Made by a program: the position numbers and the translations under genes
Part shown: positions 35,199-42,451 of the stretch, one piece after another
Layout of the letters: every line of letters starts with the position of its first letter
Numbering within the stretch: position 1 is the first letter of the stretch
Notes under the pieces: model-generated
The model's input: only the letters and a program-made list of their open reading frames with translations
Told to the model about the DNA's origin: nothing
Database searches by the model: none
Source of the DNA: Symbiobacterium sp.
GTDB taxonomy: Bacteria > Bacillota > Sulfobacillia > DUSP01 > DYEP01
Direction of reading: 5' to 3'
Assembly: GCA_020725675.1 (NCBI GenBank)
Contig: DYEP01000142.1
Coordinates: 1 to 42,451, forward strand
DNA length: 42,451 nt

Positions 35199-36352
35199 CA
35201 GGTAAGCGGCCGGCCCGAGGCCACCCGGACGACACACTTGTTGCAAGAAGTGCATGAAGGCTTTATTTGGGGGTTTCCCATCATTTTACCTACAATTGCA
35301 GGTTGCCTGATCAGCGGTCGGCTCATAGCAACAAGGTCTGCATATCCTCCGAGGATAAGCTCTTCCATGGTGGCGACGGTACGAATGCCTCCCACCACGA
35401 TGACGGGGATCGATACGTGTTGTTTCAAAAGCTGCGAGAAGTGGCGGAAATATGCCTCCTCAAAGCGCAGTTGCTTTCGCAGTGTATTAAGGTAATGTCG
35501 CGTGACGATCTTTCTTATAGGGGACGCGGCCTTCATGGCGTCGGTCTGCATAATATCTTCAACTGGAATGTCCCCGAGGGAAGTGCAAAAGCCTGTCTTG
35601 TAGGTGCCTGCGGTGACTTCGATGGCGTCCACGCCTTCCTTCACAAGGCAGGCTGACACGCGGAGGCCATCTTCTTCGGTGAGGCCGCCGCTTTCAAGGT
35701 CGGACATCGCCAGTTTTACGACTACCAGGAAGTCGGGTCTTACACGCCTGCGGACGGCGCGGCATACCTCAATGAGAAACCGGGCACGGTTTTCTGTACT
35801 GTTGCCGTACTTGTCACGCCTCCGGTTGGTAAGAGGCGACAGGAACTGGTGGATGAGATGCCCGTTGCAGGCGCTGATCTGTATGCCGGAAAAACCGGCC
35901 AGCTGTGCCCTCCGGGCGGCGTCTCCGAACGCTGAAATCAGCAATTCTATTTCGTCAATGGCCAGTTCCCTGGGTGCAGGAAGTATCGGGTCTCGGACAG
36001 ACGAAGGTCCAAGAGCCGGAGTACCATCGAACTTCTGGCGTCCACAGTGATAGATTTGGAGTAGTGGAACCGCGCCGCACAGAGAACAAGCTGCGGCCAG
36101 TTGGGATAGGCCCGGAATCTGTGCGTCTTGGTCTGCACCGATGACGCCAGGATAGCTCCGGCCGGAAATGTGAACGTATGCGCCTCCGGTGACTATGAGC
36201 CCGGCGCCTCCTTCGGATAGCGCGCTGTATAAAGTGATGAGATGGCTTGTGATGCGGCCGTCGGGCAGGGCCATGCTTTCCGCGGTCGACGAGCGGACAA
36301 CCCGGTTTTTGAGTAATGTCTTTCCAAGTTTAAATGGGGTGAATGTCTTCAT
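35180..36352 (-). CDS. NADH:flavin oxidoreductase (Old Yellow Enzyme-type FMN domain, short form)
   Basis: FKLGKTLLKNRVVRSSTAESMA, GGAGLIVTGGAYVH, HLIHQFLSPLTNRRRDKYGNSTENRARFLIEV; C-terminal CTSCNKC...C motif, no FAD/NAD(P) domain follows. Confidence 0.9.
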   Translation of the reverse strand: MKTFTPFKLGKTLLKNRVVRSSTAESMALPDGRITSHLITLYSALSEGGAGLIVTGGAYVHISGRSYPGVIGADQDAQIPGLSQLAAACSLCGAVPLLQIYHCGRQKFDGTPALGPSSVRDPILPAPRELAIDEIELLISAFGDAARRAQLAGFSGIQISACNGHLIHQFLSPLTNRRRDKYGNSTENRARFLIEVCRAVRRRVRPDFLVVVKLAMSDLESGGLTEEDGLRVSACLVKEGVDAIEVTAGTYKTGFCTSLGDIPVEDIMQTDAMKAASPIRKIVTRHYLNTLRKQLRFEEAYFRHFSQLLKQHVSIPVIVVGGIRTVATMEELILGGYADLVAMSRPLIRQPAIVGKMMGNPQIKPSCTSCNKCVVRVASGRPLTCYSRLT

Positions 36353-36540
36353 GACAGCATTTCTCCCCGGCAAATCTTGCTGTATCCGTTCTACTTCAGA
36401 CTACGTTTTCCTTTGGCTGGAAGTGAAAAATACTTTAAAGGGTAGCCAAGGAAGATTAAGGTTTTTAGAAAGGGCGAAAGGTATTGTATTGAAGTTTGTA
36501 GAACAACATCAGGTCAGGAAAACGTAAGAGGTGTCCGCAG

Positions 36541-37554
36541 TTGATCGAGGCTCTCAAATTCTTGAGTCTGGCTGATACGCTCATTGTGCTGGCCAGCATA
36601 GTGCTGGCTACTTATGTGTTATTGAGGCTATCGACCAAGCCGGGCTGGCCGATGGTGCTGGCAAAATGGCTTGGGCTTCTGGCTCTGTTTGTGTTGTCGG
36701 CTGTTGTTGTCATCGCACAATGGCCGCTGTTTTACGGAGCCCTCGAGCAGCTCAGGTTCTTGAGACCCCGTGATATACTAGTCGCCACGCTGGATATCTC
36801 CATCGTCGCGTTTGTGCTCTATAAGTTCTTCATGTTAATTAAGGGCACCCGAGCCATTCAATTAATCAAAGGCGTCATGGTGCTCCTGATCGCCACCACG
36901 GTGAGCCAGTGGCTTGGCCTTGTCACCATCAACTGGTTGCTTCGGAACACCAGGATGATGCTGTTTGTCGCGCTTCCCGTTGTGTTTCAGCCTGAGCTCA
37001 GAAGGGCGCTGGAGCAGATCGGGCGAGGCAGGTTCTTTGCCAGGTCTATCGTGCTTCTTGATGAGGAGGAGATGGCCCGGCTCATCGGCGAGGTGGTAAG
37101 GGCAGCTGAGATCATGTCCCGGAACAAGATCGGGGCTCTGGTCGTCATTGAAAGAGAGACGGGCCTGGGTGATTTCATCGAGACGGGGATCAGGCTTGAT
37201 GCAGTAGTGAGCGGCGAGTTCCTAGTCAACATCTTCATTCCCAATACCCCTCTTCATGACGGCGCCGTGATCATCAGGGGAGACCGGGTGATGGCCGCCG
37301 CATGCTTCTTGCCGCTTTCAGAATCGCCTGCTATTACCCCGGAAATGGGAGGCAGGCACAGGGCGGCGCTTGGAATCAGCGAGCATTCTGATGCACTGGC
37401 TATTGTGGTATCAGAGGAAACCGGCAACATATCGCTGGCTCAAGGCGGGAAACTCATCCGCAACATCGACTCAAAGACCTTGAGCGAAATGCTCGGTAGC
37501 CTGTGCCAACCGAAACACTCAGACAGGGGTTTTCATTTCTGGAACAGGGGGTAA
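36541..37554 (+). CDS. cdaA: Diadenylate cyclase CdaA
   Basis: N-terminal TM helices, FQPELRRALEQIGRGRF, PLHDGAVIIRGDRVMAAACFLPLSE, GGRHRAALGISEHSDALAIVVSEETGNIS. Confidence 0.93.
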   Translation: MIEALKFLSLADTLIVLASIVLATYVLLRLSTKPGWPMVLAKWLGLLALFVLSAVVVIAQWPLFYGALEQLRFLRPRDILVATLDISIVAFVLYKFFMLIKGTRAIQLIKGVMVLLIATTVSQWLGLVTINWLLRNTRMMLFVALPVVFQPELRRALEQIGRGRFFARSIVLLDEEEMARLIGEVVRAAEIMSRNKIGALVVIERETGLGDFIETGIRLDAVVSGEFLVNIFIPNTPLHDGAVIIRGDRVMAAACFLPLSESPAITPEMGGRHRAALGISEHSDALAIVVSEETGNISLAQGGKLIRNIDSKTLSEMLGSLCQPKHSDRGFHFWNRG

Positions 37555-38766
37555 GTGCCGTCCGTGGAACGCTGGTGGGAAAAAGACCTGACAGTAAAAG
37601 TGTTGTCTGCGGTGCTCGCACTTGTCATCTGGTTCCAGGTTATGAGTGAAGAGAACCCTGCGGTTGACCGTGAGTTCGAACGTATACCCATAATACTTGA
37701 GAACCTGCGCGAAGGCTACACTATTACGAATTTTGAACCAAAGAGCGTAAATATTGTGGTAAGAGGTCAACGTCGGCTCGTTACGGATCTGGACAGGGCT
37801 GATATTCGTGCCTCCGTGGATCTTCGTCAGGCTGCGGATGGCAGCGAGACGCTGCGGGTCGAAGTGTCAGTGCCTAAAGGGCTCACCGTGCTTGAAGTGG
37901 TTCCATCTCTGGTCACGGTGGGCCTTGACGCGATCACGCAGAGGGAGGCGAAAGTGAAGCTGGAGGTCGTTGGTACGCCTGCTGAGGATTACGTACCACA
38001 AGCTCCAGTAGCAGCGCTTCAGGAGGTCACTGTAACCGGACCGAGCAGGAAGGTGGCGCAGATCGAATATGTAGTAGGCCGGGTGGATGTAACTGGCGCG
38101 GCAGGTGAAATCACGGTGAACGTGCCACTGGTGCCTACATCGACGCAAGGCAAAGAAGTCACGGGGGTGACACTTTCGCCTGCGGAGGTAGCCGTCACAG
38201 TCCCGTTCAACAAGCTGCCCCCGGCAAAGTACCTTGTCGTTGAGCCCCGGGTCACCGGCGCACCTGAAGAAGGGTTTCGCGTTGTGAGCGTAGACGTAGA
38301 GCCCAAGACTGTAAAGATTCGTGCTCCTGAGAGTGTGGGGAGGACGCTTCATACTATCCAGACCATGCCCCTGTCCGTCCAGGGTGCCGCCTCGACGATC
38401 GTAAGGCTGGTGGACCTGGTGATACCAAAAGGAATTACCAGCATTGATATACAAAAAGTTACAGTCACAGTCCATATCGAAGAGGATATCATAAAGCGGA
38501 CGTTCGATAGTATCCCCATACTGATACAGGGCGTCTCTCCGGGGCTTAAGTGGGAGATGAACCCGGCAGGTGCGTCAGTTACGATAGAGGGCCTCCGGAA
38601 AATCGTTGAAGACACGCGCGCATCCGAGATCGAGCTCTTTGTGGACGCTTCCGGCTTAAGGAGCGGAGAATATAGTTTGAATGTAAAATACCGCACACCT
38701 GCAGGCATTAGCATAAAAACTATTGATCCTGCAACTGTCGACCTAATGCTATATCCCAGGAATTGA
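37555..38766 (+). CDS. cdaR: CdaR/YbbR domain protein
   Basis: DLTVKVLSAVLALVIWFQVMSE anchor followed by YbbR-like repeats; located between cdaA and glmM. Confidence 0.9.
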   Translation: MPSVERWWEKDLTVKVLSAVLALVIWFQVMSEENPAVDREFERIPIILENLREGYTITNFEPKSVNIVVRGQRRLVTDLDRADIRASVDLRQAADGSETLRVEVSVPKGLTVLEVVPSLVTVGLDAITQREAKVKLEVVGTPAEDYVPQAPVAALQEVTVTGPSRKVAQIEYVVGRVDVTGAAGEITVNVPLVPTSTQGKEVTGVTLSPAEVAVTVPFNKLPPAKYLVVEPRVTGAPEEGFRVVSVDVEPKTVKIRAPESVGRTLHTIQTMPLSVQGAASTIVRLVDLVIPKGITSIDIQKVTVTVHIEEDIIKRTFDSIPILIQGVSPGLKWEMNPAGASVTIEGLRKIVEDTRASEIELFVDASGLRSGEYSLNVKYRTPAGISIKTIDPATVDLMLYPRN

Positions 38767-38780
38767 AAGGAGAACACTGA

Positions 38781-40118
38781 ATGACAAGGCTTTTTGGAAC
38801 TGATGGAATAAGGGGTATCGCCAATGAGGAACTCACGCCGGAACTGGCGTTCAAAATAGGGAGGGCAACTTCGCAGGTTCTTAGGAACAAGGAGAAACAG
38901 AAGGTACTCATAGGCAGGGACACAAGGGCTTCGTCAAGCATGCTCGAAGCCGCCATGGCCGCGGGTCTTTGTTCATCGGGCGTGGATGTGGTGTGTGCAG
39001 GTACCATCACCACGCCGGGAGTGGCTTATCTCGTAAGGAACATGGGATTTGACGGGGGCGTGGTCATATCTGCCTCGCACAACCCGGCGAAGTATAACGG
39101 GATAAAGATCTTTGGTCCGGACGGGTTTAAGATCCCTGACGAAGCGGAAGACAGGATCGAGTCGCTTGTGCTGCAGGAGCAGGACCGGTTGCCGAGACCT
39201 TCGGCTGAAGGTGTAGGTGCCATAGAACACGAAAGAGAGCTGGTTGATGAATACGTGAGTTTTTTGATAGGTTCCGCGGGCACAGCACTGAGGGGCCTTA
39301 AAATCGTACTGGACTGCGCCAACGGCGCGGCTAGCCACATTGCACCTCGTGTGTTCAGAAGGCTAGGTGCTGAAGTGCTGGCGATGAACACAGAACCCGA
39401 CGGGTTGAATATAAATAAAGGGTGCGGGTCTACTCAAATGGAACCTATCTGCAGCATGGTAAGGCAGCAGGGCGCAGATTTGGGCCTTGCATTCGACGGC
39501 GACGGGGATCGCGTGCTCGGTGTAAGCGAAAAAGGTGAAATTGTAGACGGCGATCAGATACTCGCTATCTGTGCGATGGATATGATAGATAAGGGAGAGC
39601 TCCCGGAGAAAACTGTAGTGGGGACGGTGATGAGCAACCTGGGGCTTGATATCGCGCTCCGCCGTGTCGGCGGCAGGGTAATCCGAACAAGGGTTGGTGA
39701 CAGGAACGTGCTCGAGGAGATGCGCAGGAGGGAACTGGTGCTCGGAGGCGAGCAGTCAGGACACATCATCTTCCTTTCAAGGAGCACAACTGGCGACGGG
39801 ATACTGACAGGGCTTTTGCTGTCAGCGATATGTAAGTATACCGGTCGCCCGCTTTCGGACCTTGCGTCGGTCATGGAAAAGCTGCCGCAGGTGCTGGTAA
39901 ACGTGAGGTGTGCAAAGAGCGTCGAACTGTCAAGATGCCCTGCCACTACCCGGGCCATTGCGGACGCTGAGGCGGCTCTTGGGACAAGGGGTCGCGTGCT
40001 TGTAAGACCTTCAGGCACTGAACCGCTCATCCGTATCATGGTTGAAGGAGAAGACGAAGCGCTGGTAAAGAGGCTGGCTATTCACATCAAGGAGGTGGTG
40101 GAACAAGAACTGGGCTAA
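38781..40118 (+). CDS. glmM: Phosphoglucosamine mutase
   Basis: RLFGTDGIRGIANEELTPELAFKIGRA, GGVVISASHNPAKYNGIKIFG, AFDGDGDRVLGVS, VRPSGTEPLIRIMVEG. Confidence 0.97.
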   Translation: MTRLFGTDGIRGIANEELTPELAFKIGRATSQVLRNKEKQKVLIGRDTRASSSMLEAAMAAGLCSSGVDVVCAGTITTPGVAYLVRNMGFDGGVVISASHNPAKYNGIKIFGPDGFKIPDEAEDRIESLVLQEQDRLPRPSAEGVGAIEHERELVDEYVSFLIGSAGTALRGLKIVLDCANGAASHIAPRVFRRLGAEVLAMNTEPDGLNINKGCGSTQMEPICSMVRQQGADLGLAFDGDGDRVLGVSEKGEIVDGDQILAICAMDMIDKGELPEKTVVGTVMSNLGLDIALRRVGGRVIRTRVGDRNVLEEMRRRELVLGGEQSGHIIFLSRSTTGDGILTGLLLSAICKYTGRPLSDLASVMEKLPQVLVNVRCAKSVELSRCPATTRAIADAEAALGTRGRVLVRPSGTEPLIRIMVEGEDEALVKRLAIHIKEVVEQELG

Positions 40119-40164
40119 AAAGCATAATGGATAGTAAAAGAGCTGCAAGTCAGGTGTGGGCAGA

Positions 40165-40325
40165 CTTAATGAGCGCCTGAACTCGCTAGTTGTTGCGAGT
40201 GGACGAGGTCGGGGTTTATCGAAGATTCGGCGGATGCCCCGCGGCGGATCACCAGCCGTAAGACGTTCCTCAAATCCCTCGGGCGACCGTGGGGACAACA
40301 GGGACCGGGTGGCCAGGAAGAGCCT
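40165..40325 (+). ncRNA. glmS ribozyme: glmS ribozyme (GlcN6P-responsive self-cleaving leader)
   Basis: Conserved blocks in the glmM-glmS leader: AGCGCCtGAACT, GACGAGGtcGGGGTTTATCGAagaTTCGGCGGATGCCCC, CACCAGCCGTAAGacgTTCcTCAAA; predicted cleavage A40172|G40173. The 3' boundary is approximate. Confidence 0.93.
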
Positions 40326-40404
40326 GCGAACGTGTTTTGCCATGCACCCCTTGGGTACGCATGGCCTGTTTTGTTATATCACAAAGGAAAGAAGGGGAAA
40401 CGAA

Positions 40405-42231
40405 ATGTGCGGTATAGTGGGCTATGTGGGTGACAGGACTGCGTTGCCCTTCCTGATAGATGGACTGAAGAAGCTCGAGTACAGGGGGTACGATTCGGCA
40501 GGGGTGGCCATGGTGGACGGCAACTCGGCGCTGGTAGAAAAGTGCGAGGGCCGTATACAGGCTCTCGAGGAACGGCTCCTCCATAATCACATAGAAGGCA
40601 AGGTTGGGATCGGCCACACCCGCTGGGCGACTCACGGAAAACCCTCGGACACTAACGCTCATCCGCACACTGATTGTGCGGGCGAAATAGCTGTGGTCCA
40701 TAACGGTATCATCGAGAATTATGCCCGGATCAGGGAATTCTTGCAGAAGCGGGGACATGTGTTCAGATCTGAAACGGATACGGAAGTGATGCCCCACCTC
40801 ATCGAGCACTATTATGAGGGAAACCTTGAGAAGGCAGTGCAGCGGGCAGCGAAGGATCTCCACGGGAGTTATGCCATGGCAGTGGTAAGTACGAAGGAAC
40901 CTGACAAGATAGTCGCTGTAAGGAACCTGAGTCCGTTGATAGTAGGACTTGGGCAGGGTGAGAACTACCTCGCATCCGACATACCCGCGTTGCTCAATCA
41001 TACCCGGGAGACTATTGTTCTTGAGGATGGAGAGATGGCCGTGATCACGCGCGACTCGGTCCGGGTACTCAGCCTATCGGGTGAAGAGAGGGAGAAGAAC
41101 ACTTTCTTCGTACCCTGGGATCCAGTCCAGGCAGAACGCGGAGGTTACCCGCACTTCATGTTGAAGGAGATCCATGAACAGCCCGGGGCCCTGTCCGAAA
41201 CCCTGAGAGGCCGCCTGTCACCTGATGGCAGGGTGGTCCTGACAGAGATGACGATGACAGAGGCAGAAGCTCTGGCGATTAACAGAGTGTTCCTGGTGGC
41301 TTGCGGTACAGCATTCCATGCTGGCATGGTAGGGAAATACTTCATAGAACGCATCGTTGGCATCCCGGCTGAGGTAGACCTGGCCTCCGAGTTCCGGTAT
41401 AGAAATCCGGTCATAACACCTGGCTCTTTGCTGGTAGTTGTAAGCCAGTCAGGAGAAACCGCCGATACTCTCGCGGCCCTAAGAGAAGGCAAGGCGCGGG
41501 GTTGCAGGGTTATCGCCATCACTAATGTTGTAGGAAGTTCGGTAGCAAGAGAAGCGGACGACGTGATATACACGTGGGCGGGACCAGAGATCGCGGTGGC
41601 TTCCACTAAAGCCTACACTACTCAGGTAGAGGCGTTGAGCCTGCTTGCTCTCTATATCGCGCAAATGAGGGGGCACATGGACATTTATCAACTGAACGAA
41701 TACGTGATGCATCTTAGGATGCTTCCAAGAAAGGCGCAGGAGACTCTGGAGCGATGTGCGCCCGTACAAGAGCTGGCCAGGGAACTTGCAGCCCACGACG
41801 ACGTGTTCTTTATTGGCAGAGGGGTGGATTACGCATCGGCGCTTGAGGGGCAGCTGAAGCTGAAAGAAATCTCTTATATTCACGCCGAGGCCTACGCTGC
41901 GGGTGAGTTGAAGCATGGTACACTCGCGCTCATCACAGAGAACGTACCGGTGATCGCTCTTGCCACACAGAAAGAAGTGTTGGAGAAGATGATTAGCAAC
42001 ATCACCGAAGTGAGAGCGAGAGGAGCCCGCGTGATCATCATCACTGCAGACGGCTTAGAGGGGCTTGATGAGTACTCCAGCAGCATTATCCGCGTTCCTG
42101 ACACGCATCCTCTGCTCATGCCGGTGCTTACTGCCATTCCGCAACAGCTCCTCGCATACTACGCGGCTGTGTATCGCGGTTGTGATGTTGACAAACCGAG
42201 GAACCTGGCAAAGAGCGTGACGGTGGAGTGA
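40405..42231 (+). CDS. glmS: Glutamine--fructose-6-phosphate aminotransferase
   Basis: MCGIVGYVGDRTALPFLIDGLKKLEYRGYDSAGVA at 40405; GHTRWATHGKPSDTNAHPH; C-terminal LAKSVTVE. The ORF-track start at 40156 wrongly runs through the ribozyme. Confidence 0.97.
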   Translation: MCGIVGYVGDRTALPFLIDGLKKLEYRGYDSAGVAMVDGNSALVEKCEGRIQALEERLLHNHIEGKVGIGHTRWATHGKPSDTNAHPHTDCAGEIAVVHNGIIENYARIREFLQKRGHVFRSETDTEVMPHLIEHYYEGNLEKAVQRAAKDLHGSYAMAVVSTKEPDKIVAVRNLSPLIVGLGQGENYLASDIPALLNHTRETIVLEDGEMAVITRDSVRVLSLSGEEREKNTFFVPWDPVQAERGGYPHFMLKEIHEQPGALSETLRGRLSPDGRVVLTEMTMTEAEALAINRVFLVACGTAFHAGMVGKYFIERIVGIPAEVDLASEFRYRNPVITPGSLLVVVSQSGETADTLAALREGKARGCRVIAITNVVGSSVAREADDVIYTWAGPEIAVASTKAYTTQVEALSLLALYIAQMRGHMDIYQLNEYVMHLRMLPRKAQETLERCAPVQELARELAAHDDVFFIGRGVDYASALEGQLKLKEISYIHAEAYAAGELKHGTLALITENVPVIALATQKEVLEKMISNITEVRARGARVIIITADGLEGLDEYSSSIIRVPDTHPLLMPVLTAIPQQLLAYYAAVYRGCDVDKPRNLAKSVTVE

Positions 42232-42451
42232 CTTGTGAAGAGGACGATCGTTAGCTGATGTAACTCGCGTTTTACAAACAAACAAAGTCGTGGATCGGCA
42301 GCTGCCATGTTGGTCTCCTCCCCTCAGAGTCAAACTTCTACCTCCGAAGGGAACCATCGGCGGCTGCTTATATCACTACCCACTCCGGGGGATTTCCACC
42401 ACTATATAACCTTTGCGGCGATGGGGACAGATGGATAAAGAAAGGGTTGGA

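Noticed and set aside
36410-36451. CCTTTGGCT ... AGCCAAGG imperfect inverted repeat upstream of cdaA
   Set aside because: Has a bulge and a 25-nt loop; no recognisable riboswitch core (including c-di-AMP class) and no support beyond chance.
40156-40404. 83-residue N-terminal extension of GlmS in the ORF track
   Set aside because: It translates the glmS ribozyme; GlmS must begin with Met-Cys (catalytic Cys2), which occurs at 40405.
41145-41916. Long antisense ORFs (e.g. 41145-41606, 41479-41916) inside glmS and similar ones in hdrA, whiA and glmM
   Set aside because: Shadow ORFs opposite strongly conserved genes; no SD or plausible domains.
1-42451. CRISPR arrays, tRNA/rRNA genes, transposases, integrases, phage or conjugation modules
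   Set aside because: No regularly spaced repeats, tRNA-like cloverleafs or mobile-element proteins were recognised; the holin-like gene at 5844 is a YvlD-type housekeeping protein.

Overview
42.4-kb window that reads as chromosomal DNA of an anaerobic Firmicutes-like bacterium (rapZ-yvcK-whiA, cdaA-cdaR-glmM-glmS with a glmS ribozyme, Rex, DegV). I support about 40 CDSs, mostly on the + strand. Main blocks: (i) an M29-peptidase/NicX-like paralogue cluster with an NCS1 permease, where the third paralogue is broken by a +1 frameshift in a G8 tract; (ii) DUF2089-YvlB/LiaX-like-YvlD; (iii) a secreted copper-amine-oxidase-N/glucosaminidase protein (- strand); (iv) a YtrA-type GntR regulator with two ABC ATPase/permease pairs, preceded by a near-ideal promoter and a 7-6-7 palindrome; (v) YbjQ, SIMPL, lipid kinase, PspC; (vi) a stand-alone pyruvate-kinase C-terminal domain, a cupin-type phosphoglucose isomerase and a UroD-like protein; (vii) PHP-rapZ-yvcK-[tryptophanase-like]-whiA; (viii) a split chromate transporter pair; (ix) an apparently complete HdrCBA-FlxD(MvhD)-Flx(C/B)-FlxA electron-bifurcation operon followed by a polyprenyl synthase and rex; (x) an Old-Yellow-Enzyme-type oxidoreductase; (xi) cdaA-cdaR-glmM-glmS ribozyme-glmS. 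I saw no tRNA, rRNA, CRISPR array or insertion sequence. The best candidates for undescribed biology are the M29/NCS1 locus and the tryptophanase-like gene inside the rapZ-yvcK-whiA operon. The Flx-Hdr operon is a known type, but its disulfide substrate here is open. All family calls come from reading the translations, with no database search.
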